Shown here piece by piece: positions 16,827 through 25,917 of a stretch of 64,000 nucleotides of DNA. The notes under the pieces were generated by a model. That model did not search any database. It was not told where the DNA came from and saw only the letters and a program-made list of their open reading frames with translations. The stretch is from Thainema sp966674685 (lineage in GTDB: Bacteria; Cyanobacteriota; Cyanobacteriia; Phormidesmidales; Phormidesmidaceae), in contig CBKWJC010000011.1 of NCBI GenBank assembly GCA_966674685.1, forward strand, positions 27,017 through 91,016, in the 5' to 3' direction. How positions within the stretch are numbered: the first letter of the stretch is position 1; every line of letters starts with the position of its first letter. The position numbers and the translations under genes were made by a program.

Positions 16827-17089
16827 AGGTTATAGATGCCATTGACAGCCGACAATCGGCTATTCGGTAAGGTTTAACACGTTGCGTGGGGGCAGATTTC
16901 GTCACAACGTTATCAGTCTCAATTGGCGCTGATCCAACACAATCTGTCTCTACAATGCCTCTGCAACTTTTTAATCTGGCATAGGATATTGTTACGCAAC
17001 CTGATAAAAATGCCACGGTAAAAGAGCTAGTTTTCAGCATGGTCGCTATCGCCACTTGAAAACGCCACCTTACCAGGAGATGAGTTTCA

Positions 17090-18559
17090 ATGGTCTCCGA
17101 GAAATTTCGCCGCCAGCTACGAGATGAGGCGCAGACTTGGCAGGCAGAGGAATTGATTACCCCATCGCAATTTGAACAGTTCGCGCAGCGCTATCAATTT
17201 GGTGAGCTAGATACCGAATCGCGCCATCGGTTTATTGTGATTCTGCTCAGTCTTGGCGGCGTCTTGCTTGGACTAGGTGTGATCACATTTGTTGCTGCCA
17301 ACTGGCAGGTGTGGCCGCGCGAAGTCAAATTTGGCCTCTTGCTAAGTGTCTTTCTAGCCGTCAACGCTGCCGGATTCTATCTCTGGCAGTCGGCAGATCG
17401 ACAAACTCCCACCGCGCAATCGCGACTGGGACATGCGCTATTACTTTTCGGTGCCGTCACGCTGGGCGCTAATTTGGCGCTCATGGGTCAGCTTTTTCAC
17501 CAGAGCGGGCCTGCATATGGATTATTCCTCTCTTGGGGACTGGGCGTTTGGCTGATGGCATTTGTCCTATCACTCACTTCACTGGGCCTCTTCTCGATTG
17601 CCCTGCTGGGAGTCGGGTACTGGATGGGCTATGGTGAACTGGCCAATATAGGCGTCGCGCCGCCGTGGCTGTGGCTAATTGAGCTGATGCCAGTTATCGC
17701 CAGCGTCTTGTTCCTTTCACTGGCCTATCGCTGTCAGTCGCGCTGGATTTTTGGTGCAGGTGCGATCGCAATTCTATCTTCCCTGACGGCGGTGATTATT
17801 GACCTCAACTGGACAATCGATGGTGTATCCGGCTGGATCGTCGCGCTGTTACTGATACTGGAGCCGCTGCTGCTCTGGGGCTATGATTCTCGTCTTTGGC
17901 AGCGGTTGAGCCGCATGAGCCGTCCACTCACCGAAACGGAATTAGCCTTTCATCCGCTCGCTCAAAATTTGGCCTTGCTGGTGTTGGCCGCTCAGTTCTA
18001 CAGCCTGTCCTACCACTGGTCTTGGGATGACTCGCTAGAAGCGATCTCACTGGCGCAGCAGTGGCGCTTATGGTCAGAAGCCGGATGGCCGTTTTATTTG
18101 GGACTGATGATTCTGGGTTTTGTACTAGTTGCGGTACTGGAGTGGGTTTATCTCAGTTGGTCGGCCCAGCGACGACGCTGGCGATTGGATCAAACTTCGG
18201 CAGTGGTGCTCTTGCTAATTATGGCCCAAGCTGCGATCGCAGTTTGGCACTGGCAGATTGCGCCAATTCAAGCCGTCGCCACGCTCCTTTTCAACGTTCT
18301 GCTGTTCCTACTGGCAGTAGGACTGATGCGGGAAGGACTGGGTCACGGTCAGCGCCGCGCCTTTTGGAGCGGTATGCTGCTGCTGATTCTGCAAATTGTC
18401 AGCCGCATGTTGGAATACGACACAGCCTTGGTATTCAAGGCGCTGGTCTTTGTCCTCTGTGGCGTTGGCGTCATTTTGGTAGGACTCTGGTTTGAGTACT
18501 ACGTCCGCCGTTTTGGTGGCATTGATCATCCCGCGTTACCGTCTCAGGAGGCGAACTAG
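17090..18559 (+). CDS. DUF2157 domain membrane protein
   Basis: A 489-residue integral membrane protein with about 12 hydrophobic helices. The N-terminal soluble part (LRDEAQTWQAEELITPSQFEQFAQRY) followed by LLSLGGVLLGLGVITFVAANW is the hallmark of DUF2157. AGGAG stands 10 bases before the ATG. The next gene follows immediately, with its ribosome site AGGAGG inside the last codons of this one, so the two form a coupled pair. Families with this pairing have no assigned biochemical function that I know. Confidence 0.85.
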   Translation: MVSEKFRRQLRDEAQTWQAEELITPSQFEQFAQRYQFGELDTESRHRFIVILLSLGGVLLGLGVITFVAANWQVWPREVKFGLLLSVFLAVNAAGFYLWQSADRQTPTAQSRLGHALLLFGAVTLGANLALMGQLFHQSGPAYGLFLSWGLGVWLMAFVLSLTSLGLFSIALLGVGYWMGYGELANIGVAPPWLWLIELMPVIASVLFLSLAYRCQSRWIFGAGAIAILSSLTAVIIDLNWTIDGVSGWIVALLLILEPLLLWGYDSRLWQRLSRMSRPLTETELAFHPLAQNLALLVLAAQFYSLSYHWSWDDSLEAISLAQQWRLWSEAGWPFYLGLMILGFVLVAVLEWVYLSWSAQRRRWRLDQTSAVVLLLIMAQAAIAVWHWQIAPIQAVATLLFNVLLFLLAVGLMREGLGHGQRRAFWSGMLLLILQIVSRMLEYDTALVFKALVFVLCGVGVILVGLWFEYYVRRFGGIDHPALPSQEAN

Positions 18560-18560
18560 A

Positions 18561-19223
18561 ATGGCTGATTCTTCCGCTAATCCCGTAGCGCGACCCGCTC
18601 GTACCTCACTGCTGGGATTATTCAGTGTCGCTCTGGCGGTTCAAACGCTGCTGATTTTGTTGCTGCCAATTCAATCCGCCCGCACCTATTTCACGGGCGA
18701 AACGGTGATCTTACAAACGGCTCCGGTTGATCCCTACGACATCATGCGCGGCTACTACGTCACCCTCGGCTACGATATTTCCCGTGCCGATACATTGCGA
18801 TCGCTACCCGGTTGGGATCAGTTCGAATCAGAGCCAACTGAATACAACATGCGATCGCGCTTTGCCCAGGAAGATAAAACGCCCTATATCTACGTGGTGC
18901 TAGAGCAGCCGCAGCAGACTGAACAGACGGGATCATCTCAGCCACCTGCTGCCTGGAAACCTGTGCGGGTGAGTGCAACGCTGCCGTCGGATTTGGCCGA
19001 AAACCAGTTGGCACTGCGCGGTAGGCTACAGTACAGTTGGATCAACTACGGCCTAGAATCCTACTACATCCCCGAGGATCAGCGAATTCAAATTAATGCC
19101 GAAATCAGCGACATCCAGTGGCAGAATCAGTCAAAGGGCTTTGTCGTGGAAGTACGAGTCAACGATCAGGGTGAAGCCGTACCTGCGAGCCTCTGGGTCG
19201 GCGATACCCACTACAAGTTCTAA
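18561..19223 (+). CDS. GDYXXLXY-type protein (membrane-anchored)
   Basis: A 220-residue protein with one N-terminal hydrophobic helix (LLGLFSVALAVQTLLILLLP) and an extracytoplasmic domain. After the helix comes VDPYDIMRGYYVTLGYDIS. This aligns with the GDYXXLXY motif that names the family, but reads GYYVTLGY, with Tyr in place of Asp. It follows the DUF2157 gene by one base and has a strong AGGAGG (18547-18552) before the ATG; an upstream TTG at 18492 would overlap the previous gene and is not used. The pair DUF2157 plus GDYXXLXY recurs in bacteria; role unknown. Confidence 0.78.
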   Translation: MADSSANPVARPARTSLLGLFSVALAVQTLLILLLPIQSARTYFTGETVILQTAPVDPYDIMRGYYVTLGYDISRADTLRSLPGWDQFESEPTEYNMRSRFAQEDKTPYIYVVLEQPQQTEQTGSSQPPAAWKPVRVSATLPSDLAENQLALRGRLQYSWINYGLESYYIPEDQRIQINAEISDIQWQNQSKGFVVEVRVNDQGEAVPASLWVGDTHYKF

Positions 19224-19346
19224 TTCGAGTCTGTGATCATAGCATCTCTGCAAAACTGGGCTACCGTCAGACGGTGGGGGCAACGGGGCAGGGGAGCAAG
19301 GGAGCGGGTATGTAGCCACAGTTTAGGGAATTAGTGTAAATCCGCA

Positions 19347-19395
19347 GTTTAGTGTTGTGAAACGCCCACAGCACGAGCGTTTCACAACACTAAAC
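19347..19395. terminator. 19-bp perfect hairpin between convergent genes
   Basis: Arms 19347-19365 and 19377-19395 (GTTTAGTGTTGTGAAACGC and its complement) pair perfectly with an 11-base loop. It lies between the stop of the GDYXXLXY gene and the stop of the adenosine-deaminase-like gene. No T-run follows; a bidirectional 3'-end role is inferred. Confidence 0.6.
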
Positions 19396-19449
19396 CATCG
19401 GTTTAGAGCGAGAGCCAAGCTTGCGTCTTGGACGCAAATCAGTGCAATG

Positions 19450-20520
19450 CTAGACCGTTTCTAGCATCGCTAGCTTTTGGTCAACTTGCCGATCCCTACC
19501 ATCGCCATTCATCTGCAAGAGACCCGTCAAGATCGACGCAGGACGCTGACGATAGGGCCACGCGAATGCATGACGGAAGGCCGCGTCCTGACACGCTTTT
19601 AGCGCCTCAAAGCCAATGATGTCGTGAGTGAGCAGCGTCTCATACTCGAACGGCAAGCGAACATTGTGCAGCCCAGCATTGTCGGTGCAGATGGCAATGT
19701 CTACCCCGGCCTCTAAGCAGCGGTCGAACACGGGCTTGAGCTGATGCAAATCTTGCAGCGTACCCGTTTTCAGATAAGTGGTCGGACAAACTTCCAGGCA
19801 CTGGTTACGAGCTGCCAGTTCCGGCAGTAGTTCAGGATAGTGTAGTGGAATTTGGATACCGTGCCCAATTCGCATCAGGTAGGGCAGCAGCTCTGGATAG
19901 GCTCCCTGCGGCGTTTCGTACAGGTGCCCGGTCGTGTTGAGACCGTGCGATCGCGCATAGGCGTAGAGTTCAATAAACTCGTCCAGCCGCTCAGCGTAGT
20001 GGGAGTCACCACCCGCTAGATCAATGGCGCAAACATAGTCCCGATGCTGGATCGCCACATCCACAATTGCCTTGTTTACCTCATAGGGCAAACGGGAGTG
20101 CATACACAGAATTTGGCTGGTGATAATTGGATACTCTGCCACCTGGCTAGCCTGACCAACAATATTGACGATCTCCGCCATCTGATCAATCCGCTCGGTC
20201 TGCGATAGATGTTCGTCGGTGCGGTAGTAGGGCGTGTAGCGCAGTTCCAGATAGGCCAAATTCTCAAAGATGTAGGCACCCCGGATCAGCCGATAGATAA
20301 AGTAGGGCAGGGTCTCCGGTGTTTGGACGCTCTCAACTAGCGTGTGCAGTTCAAGGTACTCATCCAGAGTTTCACGCGGACGGGTATAGAAATCTTCAAA
20401 ATCGGGATAATCCGTAAATCGGCTGGCCAGATCAGCGCGATCGCGCTGAAAGTAGCGCCACAAAATTCTAGGAACAACTGAACCGCCTAAGTGACGGTGT
20501 AGTTCAGCGTAGAGAGCCAT
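19450..20520 (-). CDS. Adenosine-deaminase-like metal-dependent amidohydrolase
   Basis: A 356-residue TIM-barrel hydrolase of the adenosine/AMP deaminase superfamily. Metal and catalytic residues can be matched: H8 and H10 in ELHRHLGGS, H199 and E202 in GHLYET (for HAGE), H220 in RIGHG, and D280 in CTDN. The residue after that aspartate is Asn281 where adenosine deaminases have Asp (TDDP), a position that contacts the purine N7 in characterised enzymes. The HRHLGG opening also differs from the usual HxHLDG. The substrate may therefore not be adenosine. It stands alone, with a hairpin at its 3' side. Confidence 0.75.
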   Translation of the reverse strand: MALYAELHRHLGGSVVPRILWRYFQRDRADLASRFTDYPDFEDFYTRPRETLDEYLELHTLVESVQTPETLPYFIYRLIRGAYIFENLAYLELRYTPYYRTDEHLSQTERIDQMAEIVNIVGQASQVAEYPIITSQILCMHSRLPYEVNKAIVDVAIQHRDYVCAIDLAGGDSHYAERLDEFIELYAYARSHGLNTTGHLYETPQGAYPELLPYLMRIGHGIQIPLHYPELLPELAARNQCLEVCPTTYLKTGTLQDLHQLKPVFDRCLEAGVDIAICTDNAGLHNVRLPFEYETLLTHDIIGFEALKACQDAAFRHAFAWPYRQRPASILTGLLQMNGDGRDRQVDQKLAMLETV

Positions 20521-21093
20521 AACAACCTCGAAATAACTGGATAAACAGCGAGTATCGGTAGGTATAGCAATGCTCTCGATTCGGACTAGTAAAATGAATC
20601 GAGCAATTGCAGATGGTTAAGAAAAGTCGGAAACACTCAAGTCGAGTAGCGCGATCGCAGATGGAGTTAAAAATTGCGATCGCATTATTCCAAACAAGGA
20701 ACCGGATGGTTTAGCCAAAGAGTCCAATTTGCCAAGGACGATTCTGATCCTTGCGTCACCTTGATGTAGTTGAGAATCTAAACTGGTCTCGTTGAGCAGG
20801 CTACGCTAGCAAATACTCCGGAGTGACGAAACTGGCTAAACGAAAAGTACAGATTATTGCCAGTATAGATGAAATCTATTGATTTGTGTTTACAGAAGTT
20901 TACAAGATGACCAAATGCTCATTTCAGCTTTCCAGCACGGATATGGGAACCGACACGAGATCTGTGAGAACCCGATTGATTAGTTGCTACGCACTTAAAA
21001 CCAGGCAGGTAGTTTTGAGAAGCTGCGCTCCGCGCAGCTTCTCAAAACTACTTATCTTAACCTGATTACGTAAGGCTATAACCCAACTGCATC
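20521..21093. other. Intergenic region with no gene found
   Basis: These 573 bases contain no convincing reading frame. The only structure is the long hairpin at 21009-21051, next to the UPF0182 stop. Two HIP1-like GCGATCGCA sites lie near 20650-20690. The rest shows nothing I can name. Confidence 0.6.
21009..21051. terminator. 20-bp perfect hairpin after the UPF0182 gene
   Basis: Arms 21009-21028 and 21032-21051 (GTAGTTTTGAGAAGCTGCGC and its complement) pair perfectly around a TCC loop. It lies 43 bases past the UPF0182 stop on the minus strand. No T-run follows. Confidence 0.6.
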
Positions 21094-23916
21094 CTACTCC
21101 GGAACTTCAGCGGGGCTGTCAGCCGCTGATTCTTGAGCGAGCTGATTCAGAATAGTCTCCAATTCTTGCTGATAGCGGCCATACTCCGCCCAGTTGCCCT
21201 GTTGTAGAGCCGTTTGTGCATTATCATAGGCCGTTTGTGCCGACTGAACCAGCTCAGAAATATTGGCGCTACCGAACTCAGTAGGTGCTGGCTGAGCGGG
21301 TGCGGGTGTAGCCGCAGGTGGCTGAGCAGGTGCAGGGACTACAGTGGTTGCCGCGCCCTCACCGAATATGCTATTCAGCCCTTCTTCAAGCGTATTCCGC
21401 ATCACCACATCATTCTGATAGGCCACAATCACTCGTCCCAGTTCCGGCAGTTCCCCCCGTTCAGCCCGCAGGTAAATGGGCTGAACATACAGCAAGGATT
21501 GCTCAATAGGAATGACCAGTAAATCACCTCGAATGACCCGTGAGCCCTGCTGATCCCAGAGGGTGAGCTGCTCTGAAATCTCCGGTGTTTGATTAATTCG
21601 AGCTTCGATTTGGCTTGGCCCATAGATCAGCTCTTGCTTCGGGAATTCATACAGCAGCAGCCTGCCATAGTTTTCGCCATCTGATCGGGCGGCCATCCAC
21701 GAAATCATGTTGTCTTTATTCACAGGCGTGAACGGCAGAATCAGAATAAACTCCTCCTGAGTTTGTCCCGGCAGGCTCATGATCATGTAGTACGGCTCCA
21801 TCACCTGCTGGCTGTCTTCATACTCTTCGACTGGGACGCGCCAGAGGTCTTCTTGGTTGTAGAACACATCCGGGTTATCCATGTGGTAGGAGAGATACAT
21901 GACGGCCTGGATTTTGAATAGATCCAGTGGGTAGCGGAAGTGATCCCACACCTGTTCCGGCACCTGATCCGCTTGTACAAACAGATCAGGAAAGATTTTG
22001 CGGTAGGTAGCTAGCACCGGATCGGCTTCATCGACGACATAAAATTGCAGGGTGCCATCAAAGGCATCAACCACAACTTTGACCGAATTGCGAATGTAGT
22101 TGGTGCGATCGCGGATGAGTGCGTTGATTGAATCATCATTGCCCAGCGCTGTCGAAGCTTGATAGGCTCGACTGATCGGTTCAGAATATGGGTAGCGATC
22201 GCTGGTTGTGTAGGCATCGATAATCCACTGAATTCGTCCGTCAATAATGGCGATGTATGGATCGGAGTCGTAGCTCAGAAAGGGAGCAACATGAGCAACG
22301 CGATCGCGGATTTGTCGATAGTAGTGAATCTTGGATTCGCTCGTTAGATAGTTGGAAATTAACAGCTTCAAGTCGCCAAAATCAAAGGCATAGGCCAACT
22401 GACGCAGCAAACTACCCACAGGAACGCCACCTTCTCCTGCGTAGCGAGTTGAGGCATTTTCATCACCTTGAGGATAGTCGAATTCATCAATGGTTGCGCC
22501 CGTGAACATATAGTCATCAGTCAGCTCACCGTAGTAGATAGCTGTCTCCTCGATTCCCAAATCGACCGTCGTTCGGGGTGGAATATCCTGCACGAAAAAC
22601 TCCGGCAGGCCATCAGACCGCACCACATTGACTGGACTCATGGCAAATCCATAGCCGTGGGTATATTTCAGCCGCTGATTCACCCAGTTACGAGCCTGAG
22701 CAGAGAGGCGGGACGTATCTAGTTCACGGGGCGACAGCATCACCTGGCGATAGTTACCATCAATCGTGTAGCGATCGACATCAACATCGGTAAACCGATA
22801 ATAGGCGCGAATTTCCTGGAGCTGTTGATAGGTACTCAGCAGCGGGCGATAGTCCCACAGGCGAATATTCTGAATTGTGGAGTCGTTTGCCTGAATATCA
22901 GCCTGCGTCAGGGTGTACTCCACTGGGTAATCAGCGCTTTCTACATCATCAAGCTGATAGGCGTTGCGGGTAAATTCAATACTGTTTTCGATAAAGGGGC
23001 GTTCTTTGGCCAGTTCGTTGGGGGCAACCACAAACTGCTGCTGGAACCAGGGATACAGACCCGCCACCAGCATAAATACCAGAATGTAGAAGATTAAACC
23101 GTAGGTGGGCAGGACGAACCCACTGCGCCAGAGGGTGATTACAAGCAGCGTTCCCAACGCCAAGGTGACAAATCCCATAATCCAGTAGGCGTGCAGGCGC
23201 GCATTCACGTCTGTAAAGCCTGCGCCGTAGACCACGCCCGTGGGCGAGTAGAGCAGTTCAAATCGCTGGAGCCAGAAGCCAAACGTGATCAAAACCGCGA
23301 TCGCAGCTAGCAAAACGCTTAAATGCAGTTTGACATTGCCTGTGAGTAAGTTCGTCCAGCCGCGTCCTAGGTTGATCGATCCCTTCAGGACGTAAATCAC
23401 TGTCGCAATCACCAGCCCCCAAAACAGCAGCGCTAGCAGCCATGACTGGATTTGTTGATAGAGCGGCAGTTGAAAGACGTAGAAGCCGACATCGGTGTTG
23501 TAGATCGGATCGACCTGACCAAACGGGGTTGGATTGAGAAATCGCAGGACGCTTTCCCAGTGACTGACGGTAGCAGAGGCAGCGAGCAGGGAAATGCCAA
23601 TCGTACACGCAACTGCGATCACATCGACAATTCCATTGGCATAGGCTCCCAACTCTGTTCGCTCCAGCAGATAAAAATTGCGATCGCGGCTGAGATTGAG
23701 CGATAGGCGATAGTTGAGCCAGATAAAACTGCCGTAGATGGCAAATGTTGCGCTCCATAGGCCAGCCTGCCAGCGAATCCGTGTCCAAAAGACAGAGCTA
23801 AAGCCAACGGAATCAAACCACCACGATTCCGTCAGTAAGTGGATCAGCGTACTGGAAAACAGCAGCAGTAGGAGCACGGCTGCCGCAAGCGTCAGGAAAA
23901 GTCCCTGTCGTTTCAT
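21094..23916 (-). CDS. UPF0182 family membrane protein
   Basis: A 940-residue protein of the UPF0182 (COG1615) family. The first about 285 residues carry seven or so hydrophobic helices, starting LFLTLAAAVLLLLLFSSTLI. A very large extracytoplasmic domain follows, with family-like segments such as YTLTQADIQANDSTIQNIRL, TPVNKDNMISWMAARSDG and LPGQTQEEFILILPFTP. The end has an Ala/Pro-rich linker (PAPAQPPAATPAPAQP) and a short helical tail with Gln-rich repeats. Function is unknown. The start is an ATG (MKRQGLF). It lies downstream of lpxA on the same strand, separated by 234 bases that hold a hairpin. Confidence 0.9.
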   Translation of the reverse strand: MKRQGLFLTLAAAVLLLLLFSSTLIHLLTESWWFDSVGFSSVFWTRIRWQAGLWSATFAIYGSFIWLNYRLSLNLSRDRNFYLLERTELGAYANGIVDVIAVACTIGISLLAASATVSHWESVLRFLNPTPFGQVDPIYNTDVGFYVFQLPLYQQIQSWLLALLFWGLVIATVIYVLKGSINLGRGWTNLLTGNVKLHLSVLLAAIAVLITFGFWLQRFELLYSPTGVVYGAGFTDVNARLHAYWIMGFVTLALGTLLVITLWRSGFVLPTYGLIFYILVFMLVAGLYPWFQQQFVVAPNELAKERPFIENSIEFTRNAYQLDDVESADYPVEYTLTQADIQANDSTIQNIRLWDYRPLLSTYQQLQEIRAYYRFTDVDVDRYTIDGNYRQVMLSPRELDTSRLSAQARNWVNQRLKYTHGYGFAMSPVNVVRSDGLPEFFVQDIPPRTTVDLGIEETAIYYGELTDDYMFTGATIDEFDYPQGDENASTRYAGEGGVPVGSLLRQLAYAFDFGDLKLLISNYLTSESKIHYYRQIRDRVAHVAPFLSYDSDPYIAIIDGRIQWIIDAYTTSDRYPYSEPISRAYQASTALGNDDSINALIRDRTNYIRNSVKVVVDAFDGTLQFYVVDEADPVLATYRKIFPDLFVQADQVPEQVWDHFRYPLDLFKIQAVMYLSYHMDNPDVFYNQEDLWRVPVEEYEDSQQVMEPYYMIMSLPGQTQEEFILILPFTPVNKDNMISWMAARSDGENYGRLLLYEFPKQELIYGPSQIEARINQTPEISEQLTLWDQQGSRVIRGDLLVIPIEQSLLYVQPIYLRAERGELPELGRVIVAYQNDVVMRNTLEEGLNSIFGEGAATTVVPAPAQPPAATPAPAQPAPTEFGSANISELVQSAQTAYDNAQTALQQGNWAEYGRYQQELETILNQLAQESAADSPAEVPE

Positions 23917-24064
23917 AAGTCAGTGGAGTCAGTGGGGGAACACAGTAACGGGATTCCGTTTTATTGTGACGCATGATCCAGCTAGGATGGACTGCGATCG
24001 CGCTGGAACACGAGATTCGTTACAAAGGGCAGTCATCCCCATCCGACGAGAAAAAAGCCGAATA

Positions 24065-24107
24065 ATTGGTTGTGAAAGTCAGACATAGCCTGACTTTCAC
24101 AACCAAT
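24065..24107. terminator. 18-bp perfect hairpin after lpxA
   Basis: Arms 24065-24082 and 24090-24107 pair perfectly with a 7-base loop; the inner part reads GAAAGTCAG/CTGACTTTC. It shares its core with the hairpins at 11503-11543 and 36542-36602. It lies 44 bases beyond the lpxA stop. Confidence 0.55.
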
Positions 24108-24150
24108 AAAAGTTAGTTTTGTCCAGCGGATTTCGTATAATCTAGCGGAA

Positions 24151-24933
24151 CTAGCGGCGAAAAAACTTGCAGATTCCGCGCTCTGAGGTGCGAACAAACT
24201 CACAAATTTCATCAATCAGCGGTGAATCGAGTTCCTGCTCCAGCTTGTCTACCGCGCTGGGAATACTCAGTCCCGATTGGTAAAGTATCTGAATCGCTCG
24301 CTTGAGGACATGGCGTTCCTCACTGCTCAATCCGGCACGGCGCAAACCGACCACGTTCAGCCCCATAATCGTGTTGATCGTGACACCTCGCGTCATGAAA
24401 AAAGGCGGCACGTCTTTCTGAACCGCCGAACCGCCCGACATCATCACCAGTCGGCCCACACGGGTAAACTGATGCACCAAACAGCCACCGCTAATAAAAG
24501 CGCGATCGCCGACTTGGGCATAGCCTGCAATCAGGGCATTATTAGCCAAAATCACGCGAGAACCGACTTGAGCATTATGAGCAACATGACTGTTCGCCAT
24601 CAGCAGGCAATCATCGCCGACAACGGTGACCGAACCAGGCTTGGTACCGCGATGCACGGTGCAGCCTTCCCGCAGGTCACAGCGATCGCCAATTTGCACA
24701 TAGGTTTCCGCGTCTTCGAAGGCCAAATCCTGGGGCGTATCGCCAATCACTGCACCTGCATGGACGCGACAGCTTTCGCCCAGCGTGGTGTAGCGCAGCA
24801 GCGTTGCGCGGGGGCCAATCGTACAGCCCGCACCAACGTTCACCTGAGTATCAATATAGGCAAAGGGGCCAACCGTTACACCTTCGCCCAGTTCGGCTCC
24901 CGGTTCAACGACAGCAGTGGGATGAATCCTCAT
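24151..24933 (-). CDS. lpxA: UDP-N-acetylglucosamine acyltransferase
   Basis: LpxA attaches the first acyl chain to UDP-GlcNAc in lipid A synthesis. The 260-residue length and the left-handed beta-helix hexapeptide repeats (residues about 5-180: IGDRCDLREGCTVHRGT, VGSRVILANNALIAGYAQVG) fit the family. The catalytic base is H119 in NSHVAHNAQVG. The C-terminal helical part contains LNVVGLRRAGLSSEER, as usual. In many genomes lpxA follows lpxC and fabZ; no such genes are adjacent here, and lpxB does not follow. Specificity cannot be read from this. Confidence 0.93.
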   Translation of the reverse strand: MRIHPTAVVEPGAELGEGVTVGPFAYIDTQVNVGAGCTIGPRATLLRYTTLGESCRVHAGAVIGDTPQDLAFEDAETYVQIGDRCDLREGCTVHRGTKPGSVTVVGDDCLLMANSHVAHNAQVGSRVILANNALIAGYAQVGDRAFISGGCLVHQFTRVGRLVMMSGGSAVQKDVPPFFMTRGVTINTIMGLNVVGLRRAGLSSEERHVLKRAIQILYQSGLSIPSAVDKLEQELDSPLIDEICEFVRTSERGICKFFRR

Positions 24934-25136
24934 ACAGTTTGGTTCCGTACCAGATCGCCGCTAAATTTTGCGTCTGCCAGGTGCACCCACAAAAATTAGG
25001 TTATGGTCTCTTAATGACAACGCTGAGCCTAGCATGAAAGCGCCGAGTTGAGACATGCTTTTCTGAGTAGATATCATGGGTTTTACAGGTATAGCAGTAG
25101 CCAAATCGGTTGGGATGGGACATCAAAAAGCTCTGA

Positions 25137-25167
25137 GAACGTTTTAACGTTCTACGTTAAAACGTTC
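25137..25167. terminator. 14-bp hairpin after the small secreted-protein gene
   Basis: Arms GAACGTTTTAACGT (25137-25150) and its exact complement (25154-25167) surround a TCT loop. It lies 63 bases past the stop of the minus-strand gene at 25230. No T-run follows. Confidence 0.5.
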
Positions 25168-25229
25168 CAACACTTCAATATCTCCACGCCAATACAGCTA
25201 TATTTCAGCTAAACTCGCCTCTACAGCAG

Positions 25230-25595
25230 CTATCTAGGGTCAGCCGGGACATCTATCTCTTCAGCTTCTTCGGAGTCAGTCTGAACCTCGATGTCATCAT
25301 CGTCCGTCAGTTGCTCAATTTCGTAGGGTGAGAGCTGTACGCCTTGCTGAATCGTCAAAATAGCGGTATCGGAGCTGTCCTGCTGCTGGAGAATCTGGAT
25401 TTCGCGCTCCAGTTGATCTAGGCCATCTTCAAAAAACGTTTGGGATGGCAAACTGCGATCGCGTCCCAACCCGCCCGGTGTTGTTTGGGCACCCGATGGC
25501 GCAATAGTCAAGACGACATGGCCCGTCACCAGACTGCCCGTCCATAGCAGCGTCACGGCCCTCAATTGATTCAAGCTTAGAAAGCGGTTCCACAT
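25230..25595 (-). CDS. Small secreted or periplasmic acidic protein, unknown function
   Basis: A 121-residue protein I do not recognise. The start is the ATG at 25595 because a strong AGGAGG precedes it by five bases; a longer frame from 25625 lacks such a site. An N-terminal hydrophobic segment (AVTLLWTGSLVTGHVVLTIA) followed by PSGAQT looks like a signal peptide with cleavage after Ala. The mature part has one probable helix (GLDQLEREIQILQQQ) and a strongly acidic end (TDDDDIEVQTDSEEAEEID). It lies downstream of the anti-sigma gene, separated by a strong terminator. Confidence 0.6.
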   Translation of the reverse strand: MWNRFLSLNQLRAVTLLWTGSLVTGHVVLTIAPSGAQTTPGGLGRDRSLPSQTFFEDGLDQLEREIQILQQQDSSDTAILTIQQGVQLSPYEIEQLTDDDDIEVQTDSEEAEEIDVPADPR

Positions 25596-25712
25596 AGCAA
25601 CCTCCTGGTAGTACCATTTCTGCAAAATCAGCCTACAGATTGGATGTGGTGGAGATCGGAGCAGGGGAGCTGACGCTAACTACAATTAAGTAGGTTGGCA
25701 TCAATAAACGCA

Positions 25713-25763
25713 TCTAAAAAACCGGGGGAGCGCCCCTCCGGGGCGTTCCCCCGGTTTTTTAGA
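25713..25763. terminator. Bidirectional terminator, 24-bp stem
   Basis: Arms 25713-25736 and 25740-25763 pair with one G-U and a TCC loop. The stem has a GC-rich middle (CCGGGGGAGCGCCCC) and A6/T6 runs at its base, so a T-run follows the stem in both directions. It closes the anti-sigma transcript on the minus strand. Confidence 0.85.
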
Positions 25764-25917
25764 TATGCATTTATTTGTATGTAGCTACTTAGCGACTAGC
25801 AAGACGGAGCTGGAATGCGGCCATCCCAACTCTGTCTCTCGTAAACGTTAAAATCACGATATTTTGGTGCTGCTGCTTAGGCTTTGTTTGCTTCCTAGTC
25901 TCAGCGAATAGGCAACC

